Shown here piece after piece: positions 1-6,108 of a DNA stretch of 13,023 bases; positions within the stretch are counted from its first letter, which is position 1; every line of letters starts with the position of its first letter. Source of the DNA: Bacteroidales bacterium. GTDB lineage: Bacteria > Bacteroidota > Bacteroidia > Bacteroidales > UBA932. The stretch covers positions 1 to 13,023 of the forward strand of contig JAFYZE010000065.1 of the NCBI GenBank assembly GCA_017548805.1. The letters run 5' to 3'. The translations under genes and the position numbers were made by a program. Under the pieces are notes generated by a model. It worked only from the letters and a program-made list of their open reading frames with translations, had not been told where the DNA came from and did no database searches.

Positions 1-1488
1 CTTGAGGAGCTGCTCCACGACGTGGACGCGCTCGCTCTTGAGGGAGAACTCCTCCATCAGGGCGTCCTTCTTCTCCTGCTTCTCCATGGCGGAGATGTTC
101 TCGGCCATGATCTCGGCGGTGCGGGCGCCGACGTCCGGAAGGACGAAGAAGTTGTCGTCATTGACGGAACGGGCCAGCATGGCATCGCCCTTGTCGGTCT
201 TGACGACGGAATGCTGCTTCTCGTTGATGACGAAGAAGAGCTCGTCCGTGACGACCGGCATCTCCTTCTCATTGTCCTGCATGTAGTAGTTCTCTACCTT
301 CTGGAGGAGGGCCTTGATGCCGGGCTCGCTGAGGTACTTGATGAGGGGCTGGTACTTCGGGAGGCCCTTGTGGGCACGGAGGAGGAGCTTGCCTCCCTCG
401 GCCTCGTCGCCTGCGGCGATGAGCTTCTTGGCCTCGTTGAGGCACTGGTTCACGAGGGCGCGCTGGCTGGTGTAGAGGCGCTCCACATAGGGCTTGAACT
501 CCATGTACTGCGCGTCGTCCTCGGCCTGCGCCACCGGACCGGAGATGATAAGCGGGGTACGGGCGTCGTCGATGAGCACGGAGTCGACCTCATCGACGAT
601 GGCGTAATGATGCTTGCGCTGGACGAGGTCCTGGGCGCGGGTGGCCATGTTGTCGCGGAGGTAGTCGAAACCGAACTCGTTGTTGGTACCGAAGGTGATA
701 TCGCAGTCATATGCGCGCTTGCGCTGGTCGCTGTTGGGCTGATGCTTGTCGATGCAGTCCACGGACAGGCCGTGGAACATGTAGAGCGGTCCCATCCACT
801 CGGAGTCACGCTTGGACAGGTAGTCGTTGACGGTCACGACATGGACTCCCTTGCCGGCGAGGGCGTTGAGGAAGACCGGGAGCGTAGCGACGAGGGTCTT
901 GCCCTCGCCGGTGGCCATTTCGGCGATCTTGCCCTGGTGGAGGATGGTACCTCCGATGAGCTGCACGTCGTAGTGGACCATGTCCCAGGTAATCTCGTTG
1001 CCGCCGGCAACCCAGTGGTTCTGGTAGACGGCGGTGTCGCCCTCGATGTGGACGAAGTCATGGTTGATGCTGAGGTCGCGGTCGAACTGGGTGGCGGTCA
1101 CCTCGATGAACTCGTTCTGTGCGAAGCGGCGTGCCGTTGACTTCATGATGGCGAAGGCCTCGGGGAGGATCTCGTCGAGGCACTTCTCGATGGCCTCGTC
1201 CTCGTCCTTGACGAGCTTGTCGGACTCGGTCGCGAGCTTTTCCTTCTCGGAGACGGGAAGGTCGCCCTCAAGGGCCTGGCGGATCTCCTCGATGCGCGCC
1301 TCGAACGGGGCCTCGACTTCGCGGAGCTTGTCCCTGAGCGCGGCTGAACGCGCGCGGAGTTCGTCGTTGGAAAGACTGTCTATGCTGTCGTACCCGGCCA
1401 GGATCTTGTCAAGGATCGGCTTGACCTGTTTCATGTCCCTGTCAGCCTTGGTACCGAACAATTTACCTATGATGCTTGCAAATGCCAT
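1..1488 (-). CDS. secA: Preprotein translocase subunit SecA (N-terminal 496 codons; C-terminus outside window)
   Basis: SecA is the cytosolic and membrane-associated ATPase that drives preproteins through the SecYEG channel. The start is the ATG at 1488, giving [18 protein letters not shown], the usual SecA amphipathic N-terminus, and the frame stays open to base 1. Visible motifs: Walker A GEGKT at residues 194-198, followed by VTVNDYL; the sequence [15 protein letters not shown]; and Walker B DEVDS at 299-303, followed by the start of the preprotein cross-linking domain. The Walker A to Walker B distance (105 residues) matches E. coli SecA, but Walker A lies about 90 residues further in because of two insertions (roughly residues 55-95 and 120-165). 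A further insertion seems to follow DEVDS. I recall such insertions as usual in Bacteroidota SecA. It is transcribed divergently from the glycosyltransferase genes. Identity is certain; only the 3' half is missing. Confidence 0.97.
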   Translation of the reverse strand, partial: MAFASIIGKLFGTKADRDMKQVKPILDKILAGYDSIDSLSNDELRARSAALRDKLREVEAPFEARIEEIRQALEGDLPVSEKEKLATESDKLVKDEDEAIEKCLDEILPEAFAIMKSTARRFAQNEFIEVTATQFDRDLSINHDFVHIEGDTAVYQNHWVAGGNEITWDMVHYDVQLIGGTILHQGKIAEMATGEGKTLVATLPVFLNALAGKGVHVVTVNDYLSKRDSEWMGPLYMFHGLSVDCIDKHQPNSDQRKRAYDCDITFGTNNEFGFDYLRDNMATRAQDLVQRKHHYAIVDEVDSVLIDDARTPLIISGPVAQAEDDAQYMEFKPYVERLYTSQRALVNQCLNEAKKLIAAGDEAEGGKLLLRAHKGLPKYQPLIKYLSEPGIKALLQKVENYYMQDNEKEMPVVTDELFFVINEKQHSVVKTDKGDAMLARSVNDDNFFVLPDVGARTAEIMAENISAMEKQEKKDALMEEFSLKSERVHVVEQLLK

Positions 1489-1509
1489 ATCTTTTAAAGC
1501 TTAATCATG

Positions 1510-1541
1510 CAAATTTACTCATTTCAACCGACATTAACAAA
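1510..1541 (-). promoter_or_regulatory. Bacteroidota-type sigma-ABfr promoter for secA
   Basis: On the minus strand, TTTG (1541-1538) is followed by a 20-bp spacer and TAAATTTG (1517-1510). This matches the Bacteroides consensus TTTG-N19-21-TAnnTTTG. The -7 element ends 22 bp before the secA ATG, leaving a leader of about 15 nt that is A/T-rich and has no Shine-Dalgarno sequence. Confidence 0.72.
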
Positions 1542-1597
1542 ATCATTGCCCAAAGTTTCCCACATAGTTCTCAACTGCCAATATGGCAGCGCGGGAA

Positions 1598-1628
1598 TTG
1601 GGATTTCGGATGCAAAACGCTATATTTG
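1598..1628 (+). promoter_or_regulatory. Bacteroidota-type promoter for the glycosyltransferase operon
   Basis: TTG (1598-1600), a 20-bp spacer, then TATATTTG (1621-1628) fits the TTTG/TAnnTTTG consensus, with the first T of the -33 element replaced by A. The -7 element ends only 7 bp before the ATG at 1636, so the transcript should start at or within a few bases of the start codon. The promoter is divergent from the secA promoter, with 56 bp between the two -33 elements. Confidence 0.62.
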
Positions 1629-1635
1629 TGGGGAT

Positions 1636-2622
1636 ATGGTGGATGTCAGTATCGTCATAGTGTGCATGAACAGGCCGGACAATCTCTATCCGTGCCTTGA
1701 GAGCATACGCAGGACGACCGTCAAGGTCTCCTACGAGGTGCTGGTGGTGGCGTATCTGTATCCGCCCGAAGGGCTGGCGAAGGCACGGGAGGATTTCCCT
1801 TGGGTGACCTTTATCGTGAGCGACGAGATCCGCGGCTTTTCGGAGAACAACAACCTGGCACTCAGGCGGGCGCAGGGCCGGTACTGCTTCGTGCTGAACG
1901 ACGATACGGAGCTGCCGGGTCCTGCGGTCGACAGTCTGTTCGAGGATTTCGGGGCGCTTCCGGAAGGGACTGCGATAGTGAGTCCGACGCTGCTGAACGC
2001 AGACGGCTCGCTGCAGCTGTGCGGCCGTCCGCCCTACCCCGCCCGGCACTATGTGATGCAGCAGTGGCACCTGTTCAAGGAGCCCATAGACATAACGGCC
2101 GGCAGGGAGCCGGACGCAGTCATCGACGGGCGCAAGCTCTTCAGGAGCTGGAACATCACCGGGGCTGCATTCCTCATCCCTACGGACCTTTTCCGGGATC
2201 TCGGATGGTTCGACGAGAGGTTCTTTTTCACGCCGGAAGACATAGCGCTGGGCACGCTCGCGTGCAGCAAGGGTTACAGCCTGTATGTGGACACTTCTGC
2301 GCAGGTGGTGCATAAGTGGCGCACTACCGCTTCGCGTATGATGCGTGCCACCAGGCCTGCGGCCGTGCGCGGGTCTCTGATGCATTTCTCGGGCTTCCGC
2401 CGTTGGAAATATCTGCTGCTGGCCGTGCCCGTCTGGCTCGCCGAATCCGGCAAACGCGTCAAAGCCGCTGTCGCGCAGGCGCTGAGGCCGTCCCCCGCAC
2501 GCCGTACGGAACTGCTCACCTACCGCAACATCACAAGGAGCATCTTTACCAGTAAGACACCCAAGGAACTGTTCACCAAATACTTCAAGGAACTGCAAAA
2601 GGAGCGTGGAGAAAATGGCTGA
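1636..2622 (+). CDS. Family 2 glycosyltransferase (rhamnosyltransferase-like)
   Basis: A 328-residue GT-A fold (GT2) enzyme, expected to transfer a sugar from a nucleotide-sugar donor during surface polysaccharide assembly at the inner face of the cytoplasmic membrane. The N-terminal beta strand VDVSIVIVCMNRPDNL starts the nucleotide-binding fold. GFSENNNLAL lies near residues 67-76, the acidic DDT triplet (DxD-like, metal and donor binding) at 89-91, and the catalytic-side motif FFFTPEDIALG at about 196-206, after the ITGAAFLIP strand. A hydrophobic stretch near 259-269 (YLLLAVPVWLA) between basic residues may tether it to the membrane. The ATG at 1636 is chosen because it begins the first beta strand; the frame is open further upstream, but those starts lie upstream of or inside the promoter. 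The stop overlaps the next gene by 8 bp, indicating translational coupling. Donor and acceptor cannot be read from the sequence. Confidence 0.88.
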   Translation: MVDVSIVIVCMNRPDNLYPCLESIRRTTVKVSYEVLVVAYLYPPEGLAKAREDFPWVTFIVSDEIRGFSENNNLALRRAQGRYCFVLNDDTELPGPAVDSLFEDFGALPEGTAIVSPTLLNADGSLQLCGRPPYPARHYVMQQWHLFKEPIDITAGREPDAVIDGRKLFRSWNITGAAFLIPTDLFRDLGWFDERFFFTPEDIALGTLACSKGYSLYVDTSAQVVHKWRTTASRMMRATRPAAVRGSLMHFSGFRRWKYLLLAVPVWLAESGKRVKAAVAQALRPSPARRTELLTYRNITRSIFTSKTPKELFTKYFKELQKERGENG

Positions 2623-3508
2623 GATTCTGACGATAGTCGTAACCTACAACGGAAAGAAATGGATAGAGCGCTGCCTCCGGTCTGCGCAAGGATCCGCAAT
2701 CCCGACCGACATCATGGTGATTGACAACGGATCCGAGGACGGGACGACGGAATGGATCAGGGAGCATCTTCCGGATGTGATCCTGTCAGAAAACCGGGAA
2801 AACCTGGGATTCGGAGCAGCAAACAACATCGGGTTCCGTTATGCTGTCGCACACGGGTACAGGTTCGTCTACTTACTGAACCAGGACGCCTGGGTTTTTC
2901 CTGAAACATTCGGAACGCTGCTCAGGGCTTTCGAGGCCGCGGATATACCCGGAAAAGAAGAAAGACAAGGTTCAAAACGGCTCGGAATACTGAGTCCGAT
3001 GCAGATGGAGGCAAACCTGACCAGGATGGACGCACAGTTCCGGAAACATTGCGCTGCTGCACTGGAAAAAGATGATGCCGAAACGGTCCCGGTGCCATTC
3101 GTGATGGCAGCCCACTGGATGGTCTCAGCGGAGTGTCTTGAGGTTACAGGCGGGTTCTCCCCCGCATTTCCGCACTACGGAGAGGATAAGGATTTCCTGC
3201 AGAGAGCAGCATTCCATGGCTTCACGGCGGCGGTCGTAAAGACTGCCAGCGCCGTGCATGACCGTGCGGAGCGGCCACGGCCCAAAGACTACCGCATGCG
3301 TCTGAAAGTCGTTACAGCCAAAACCGCCGTGACCGATCCGCGCCGCAACCCGAACCTGAGTGCAATCGCGCAGAGCGTTATCCTGGCATTGCAGGGCATC
3401 ATCCATTTCTCCACTATCCCATGGAAAGGCATCGGCGAACTGCGGAGGTCATTCGACGAACTCAAACGCTGCAGGAAAGAGTCACAGCAGCAAGGGGCAT
3501 TCTTATAA
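2615..3508 (+). CDS. Family 2 glycosyltransferase (WbbL/rhamnosyltransferase-like)
   Basis: A 297-residue GT2 enzyme, second gene of the operon. MAEILTIVVTYNGKKWIERC is the first strand and helix of the GT-A fold. IDNGSEDGTTEW and ENLGFGAANNIGF are the usual nucleotide-binding segments of rhamnosyltransferase-like GT2 proteins. LLNQDAW (D91) takes the place of the DxD motif, a common variant in this group. YGEDKDF at 188-194 supplies the acidic residues of the acceptor side. The ATG at 2615 overlaps the end of the preceding gene by 8 bp; a GTG at 2606 is an in-frame alternative but adds only three residues before the conserved strand. It ends 33 bp before the convergent pyruvyl transferase gene. 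Role inferred: addition of a sugar to the same glycan as its neighbour. The specific sugar is unknown. Confidence 0.87.
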   Translation: MAEILTIVVTYNGKKWIERCLRSAQGSAIPTDIMVIDNGSEDGTTEWIREHLPDVILSENRENLGFGAANNIGFRYAVAHGYRFVYLLNQDAWVFPETFGTLLRAFEAADIPGKEERQGSKRLGILSPMQMEANLTRMDAQFRKHCAAALEKDDAETVPVPFVMAAHWMVSAECLEVTGGFSPAFPHYGEDKDFLQRAAFHGFTAAVVKTASAVHDRAERPRPKDYRMRLKVVTAKTAVTDPRRNPNLSAIAQSVILALQGIIHFSTIPWKGIGELRRSFDELKRCRKESQQQGAFL

Positions 3509-3541
3509 AGCAATCGAAAAAACAGGCAAACAGGCCATGTC

Positions 3542-4843
3542 TCAGGACCTCCGACGGGAGGTTTCCTTGATCATGGTAACAAGGCGCTCGAAGCACTCCG
3601 TAGTGGCATTTTTGGCCTTGCGGCGGGCCTCCTCGTCCGGGGCGAGCCGCTGCATCCTGTCCAGGATGCGTGCGATCGCCACTTCGGCCTCGAAGGTCAG
3701 GGCTCTCGCGTAAGGCTCGCCTACGCGGGACTCGGCCGCCGGCCTGCGTCCCCGCGGCGGCTCCAGCGCGAGCGTGATGTCCACCACGCGGTCCTGCTTC
3801 CCAAGCGCCTCCAGCATGCCGAGTATCCTCCCCTCATAATTCAGCGTCACGAACGGGACATTGTTGTTGATGGCGAACACTATAGAGTGGTAGCGGGCAC
3901 CCACGACGCACTTCGATCCGGCGATAATGGCCTGGTGGCACTCGGAAGGGAGCGTGTCCGGAAGGACCACAACGCGGCTGTCAGCGACATCTTCAGCGAT
4001 ATCCTTGAAAAAAGCATAGTCCGTGGAGGCATAGTCGCGCCCGCAGAAAAGCTGCGGAAGCATGGCGATGCGGCAGTCCGGGAACTGTTCGAGGATACGC
4101 CTTGAAAGCTCTGCAAAGAAGAGCTTCACCTGCAAGGGAGTGGAGCGTCCTTTGAAGTCCTTAGCCTCCGGAATGAGATAGTTGGGCACCAGGACGATAT
4201 ACTCCCCTTCCCCAAGGGCGTCGTTCACCTCCTGCGGCAGCTGGACCATCGGGGTATAGAGGAATGATGTGTCAAGCGTGGGGAAATACTGTACGCCCAT
4301 CGCGCCGGCGATGCGGCACGACTCCGGATCGCGGAGCGAGACGAAGTCAGCCTTTTTCAACACCCTGCGGGACAGCAGGTTGAACCTCTTGTGAGAGACG
4401 CTGTCATCCGGGAACGGACCTATGGAACGACCGTAGTACGCCAAGTGGCGGCCTGCGTATTCGGCAATGGTCGCGAAGAACAGATGGTCCCAGTCGTAGC
4501 GCGCCCCAAGGGCCTTGTCACCCGGGGACGAAATGATCCAGTCGGCTTTGCGGCAGCGCCTGGCGATGTCCCTGGCAATGGGGTTGAAATACCAAAGGAA
4601 ACGCGTGTTGCGCTCCAAACGCCGGAGGTAGCTGTTCAGATACCTTTCGTCCACGGGGAGATTGGTATAGAGCATCCTCGGGTCATCCACCCTGCACTCC
4701 TCCACCGCCTCCTGCGGACGCCCGGTGAAAAGCACCTCTATCGAACAGTCTGGAAAGTGCTGCAGAAGGGCGTAAACGAGCGCTTTGTGGGCTGACTCAT
4801 CGCCCCTGTTGAACATCGGCTGATTGATCAGGAGGAATCTCAT
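3542..4843 (-). CDS. Polysaccharide pyruvyl transferase family protein
   Basis: A 433-residue member of the polysaccharide pyruvyl transferase family (PF04230, CsaB/WcaK-like), which typically adds a ketal-linked pyruvate from phosphoenolpyruvate to sugars of exopolysaccharides or cell-wall polymers. It opens with MRFLLINQPMFNRGDESAHKA, containing the family's N-x-GD motif. SIGPF and SLRDPES follow mid-protein, and GARYHSIVFAINNNVPFV (H319) with NYEGRILGM is the conserved C-terminal active-site and donor-binding region. The frame is open upstream, but the ATG at 4843 begins the first conserved strand and lies just after a promoter element. There is no signal peptide or membrane segment, so it is cytoplasmic. 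It converges on the two glycosyltransferase genes, suggesting work on the same glycan, though it is not in their operon. Not every PF04230 member has a proven pyruvyl transferase activity, so the substrate is inference. Confidence 0.86.
   Translation of the reverse strand: MRFLLINQPMFNRGDESAHKALVYALLQHFPDCSIEVLFTGRPQEAVEECRVDDPRMLYTNLPVDERYLNSYLRRLERNTRFLWYFNPIARDIARRCRKADWIISSPGDKALGARYDWDHLFFATIAEYAGRHLAYYGRSIGPFPDDSVSHKRFNLLSRRVLKKADFVSLRDPESCRIAGAMGVQYFPTLDTSFLYTPMVQLPQEVNDALGEGEYIVLVPNYLIPEAKDFKGRSTPLQVKLFFAELSRRILEQFPDCRIAMLPQLFCGRDYASTDYAFFKDIAEDVADSRVVVLPDTLPSECHQAIIAGSKCVVGARYHSIVFAINNNVPFVTLNYEGRILGMLEALGKQDRVVDITLALEPPRGRRPAAESRVGEPYARALTFEAEVAIARILDRMQRLAPDEEARRKAKNATTECFERLVTMIKETSRRRS
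3545..3568 (+). terminator. Possible weak terminator of the glycosyltransferase operon, inside the end of the convergent gene
   Basis: ACCTCC (3547-3552) and GGAGGT (3557-3562) form a perfect 6-bp stem with a GACG loop, extendable by two G-U pairs, followed by a short pyrimidine run (TTTCCTT). It begins 38 bp after the glycosyltransferase stop codon. The hairpin is coding sequence for the last residues of the pyruvyl transferase, and the T-run is poor, so this is tentative. Confidence 0.28.
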
Positions 4844-4866
4844 GGCATGCTCTTTTTCGGTTGTTT

Positions 4867-4874
4867 CAAAGGTA
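4867..4874 (-). promoter_or_regulatory. -7 element upstream of the pyruvyl transferase gene
   Basis: The minus strand reads TACCTTTG (4874-4867), a good TAnnTTTG element ending 23 bp before the ATG at 4843. No convincing TTTG -33 element lies 19-21 bp further upstream, so the promoter may be weak or assisted. It lies just outside, and is divergent from, the tRNA-Gly promoter. Confidence 0.45.
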
Positions 4875-4882
4875 CAAAGTTT

Positions 4883-4913
4883 TTTGCGATATCCGATAGA
4901 ATCGTTATATTTG
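4883..4913 (+). promoter_or_regulatory. Bacteroidota-type promoter for tRNA-Gly
   Basis: TTTG (4883-4886), a 19-bp spacer and TATATTTG (4906-4913) make a full match to the phylum's consensus. The -7 element ends 9 bp before the first base of the mature tRNA, so the 5' leader removed by RNase P should be only a few nucleotides. Confidence 0.78.
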
Positions 4914-4922
4914 TAACGCAAT

Positions 4923-4993
4923 GCGGGATTAGCACATCGGTAGTGCATTGGCTTCCCAAGCCAAGGAGGCGGGTCCGACTCCCGTATCCCGCT
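4923..4993 (+). tRNA. tRNA-Gly, anticodon CCC
   Basis: A complete 71-nt cloverleaf that would decode GGG glycine codons. The acceptor stem is GCGGGAT (4923-4929) with ATCCCGC (4986-4992), discriminator T4993. The D stem is GCAC/GTGC with GG in the loop. The anticodon stem is TTGGC/GCCAA with loop TTCCCAA and anticodon CCC at 4955-4957. The variable loop is GGAG, and the T stem GCGGG/CCCGT has a G-T outer pair. The 3' CCA is not encoded (CAA follows), as is frequent in this phylum. Oddities: the T-loop reads TCCGACT, with C at position 55 where nearly all tRNAs have U, and positions 15/48 are T and G instead of the usual purine/pyrimidine Levitt pair. All stems are intact, so I call it a gene rather than a pseudogene. 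Confidence 0.95.
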
Positions 4994-5003
4994 CAACGAC
5001 CTG

Positions 5004-5029
5004 GACCGCACTTTTTCGCGGTCTTTTTT
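5004..5029 (+). terminator. Intrinsic terminator after tRNA-Gly
   Basis: GACCGC (5004-5009) pairs with GCGGTC (5018-5023) around an 8-nt loop, followed directly by six T residues (5024-5029). It starts 11 bp after the tRNA and closes a single-gene transcription unit. The remaining 5030-5104 is A/T-rich leader; I see no convincing TAnnTTTG promoter there for the next gene. Confidence 0.85.
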
Positions 5030-5104
5030 CACTTTGGGATTTAAACTTTTGACTGTGAAAAGCATCTAACCACTAAAACGCGCACTAATTTTTTCAATAA
5101 CACG

Positions 5105-5938
5105 ATGAAAGCTAAATTACTCATTTCGATCGCCTGCGGTATAGCGCTTATCTGCGCATCCGCAGCGGCGCAGCCGCCTATGGGCGGCGGCGGATTCCCG
5201 GGTGGCGGCAGGCCGCCGGGAGGAATGCCTCCTGGAGGCGGCGGTTTCCCCGGTGGCGGCGGATTCAACATGCAGTATGCCGGAGGTGTCGTTGACATGA
5301 CCGCACTGGCCAACTACCAGGCCGAGCGCATGGGCCGTGACCTCGGGCTCACTTCCCAGCAGGTCAAGAAGATCGCCAAGCTCAACAAGAAGGAGCTTGA
5401 CCGCCGTATGAACCACATGCACAGCGTCGGTGTGCCCCGCATGGGCGGAATGCCCGGCATGGGTGGTCCCGGTATGGGTGGCGGTCGTCCCGGTGGTCCC
5501 GGCATGGGCATGGGTGGCGGACGCCCCGGTATGGGCGGATTCCCCGGCATGAGGCAGGCTGACTCTACAGCCGCAGCAGCGCCGACTATCGAGTTCCCGG
5601 CCGAAGCGGCCGACAATCCCGACCTTCAGCAGGGTCTTGTAGCCATGAGCCGCCTCGAAGCCCTCGAGGAGACCCAGGCCGACATCAAGGCCCGCATCAA
5701 GATCGAGAAGAAGATGAAGAAGATCCTTACGGATGAGCAGTATGCCCGCTGGTCGGCCCGTCGCGACGGACGCCACAACTTCCAGCTGCGTCCCGAGGCA
5801 GAGTTCGACCTCGACAACATCCCGGAGGAGCTCCGAGAACAGTTCCTGGAGCGCATCCGCAGGGGTGGCAGCTACCATGAGCAGGGCGCCAATCCCGCTC
5901 CGGGACAGGCTCCCGCACCGTTCGTTCCCCAGATGTAA
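5105..5938 (+). CDS. Secreted Gly/Pro/Met-rich protein with LTxxQ-like (Spy/CpxP-type) motifs
   Basis: A 277-residue protein with a clear signal peptide: basic MKAK, hydrophobic core, probable type I cleavage after A22 in SAAAQ. It should be periplasmic or exported. Residues 26-54 and 113-149 are low-complexity and rich in Gly, Pro and Met; GGGGFPGGG occurs twice in the first and GMGG-type units recur in the second. Between and after them are two helical segments carrying LGLTSQQVKKI (80-90) and ILTDEQYARW (207-216). This spacing of LTxxQ/LTdeQ motifs next to basic helices resembles Spy/CpxP-like proteins and the DUF4890-type proteins of Bacteroidota. The C-terminus is Pro/Gln-rich. It is a single-gene unit between two terminators. 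Function not recognised; a periplasmic chaperone or metal-responsive role is only suggested by the LTxxQ similarity and the methionines. Start supported by the signal peptide. Confidence 0.8.
   Translation: MKAKLLISIACGIALICASAAAQPPMGGGGFPGGGRPPGGMPPGGGGFPGGGGFNMQYAGGVVDMTALANYQAERMGRDLGLTSQQVKKIAKLNKKELDRRMNHMHSVGVPRMGGMPGMGGPGMGGGRPGGPGMGMGGGRPGMGGFPGMRQADSTAAAAPTIEFPAEAADNPDLQQGLVAMSRLEALEETQADIKARIKIEKKMKKILTDEQYARWSARRDGRHNFQLRPEAEFDLDNIPEELREQFLERIRRGGSYHEQGANPAPGQAPAPFVPQM
5183..5266 (+). repeat. Imperfect direct repeat encoding GGGGFPGGG twice
   Basis: Two related glycine-codon-rich segments (about 5183-5209 and 5234-5266) encode GGGGFPGGG, separated by a PPGGMPP linker. The copies differ at codon third positions (for example TTCCCG versus TTCCCC), so this is an old duplication or selected low complexity, not a recent slippage product. 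Confidence 0.6.
5441..5551 (+). repeat. Degenerate Gly-Met repeat tract (GMGG/GMPG units)
   Basis: These 37 codons (residues 113-149) consist almost only of Gly, Met, Pro and Arg in short units such as GMGG, GMPG and GGGRPGG. About a quarter of the residues are methionine. No fixed period holds at DNA level, though GGCATGGG and CCCGGTATGGG-type words recur. It sits between the two LTxxQ-bearing helical segments and would form a flexible linker, possibly able to bind copper or silver through the methionines. Confidence 0.6.
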
Positions 5939-5956
5939 CCTTCATCGATTGATACC

Positions 5957-5997
5957 GATCAGCCCGGTTCCCTTCGGAATCGGGCTGATTCTTTTTT
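5957..5997 (+). terminator. Strong intrinsic terminator
   Basis: A stem of at least 14 bp (ATCAGCCCG on the 5' arm from 5958, CGGGCTGAT on the 3' arm to 5989, extended inward by GTTCC/GGAAT with one G-T pair) is closed by a CTTC tetraloop and followed by six T residues (5992-5997). It begins 19 bp after the stop of the Gly/Met-rich gene and separates it from the GH3 operon. Confidence 0.93.
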
Positions 5998-6045
5998 ACA
6001 ATCGCAACCCTGTATGTTCAAATCTGTTCCCGATTGTTCAACGCG

Positions 6046-6077
6046 CTTGCCATTTAAGATATATATAAGTAAATTCG
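6046..6077 (+). promoter_or_regulatory. Probable promoter of the GH3-esterase operon
   Basis: CTTG (6046-6049), a 20-bp spacer and TAAATTCG (6070-6077) resemble the phylum's TTTG-N20-TAnnTTTG, with one mismatch in each element. The -7 element ends 31 bp before the ATG at 6109. The spacer contains the alternating AT run TATATATAA. The imperfect match could mean an activator is needed. Confidence 0.48.
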
Positions 6078-6108
6078 TGACCGGAAAACAACTATCTAAC
6101 CTATAGAC

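Noticed and set aside
22..1140. Long plus-strand open frame of 372 codons opposite secA
   Set aside because: The translation is Val/Leu/Asp/Glu/His-rich low-complexity sequence with no recognisable domain, as expected from the antisense of a GC-rich gene. The minus strand is unmistakably SecA.
1543..2598. Minus-strand open frame of 351 codons opposite the first glycosyltransferase
   Set aside because: It has Arg/His/Gln/Pro-rich antisense composition, and the plus strand carries clear GT2 motifs.
5030..5104. Candidate promoter for the Gly/Met-rich gene
   Set aside because: TTTG words occur at 5033-5036 and 5048-5051, but no TAnnTTTG lies 19-21 bp downstream of either, so a call would be guesswork.
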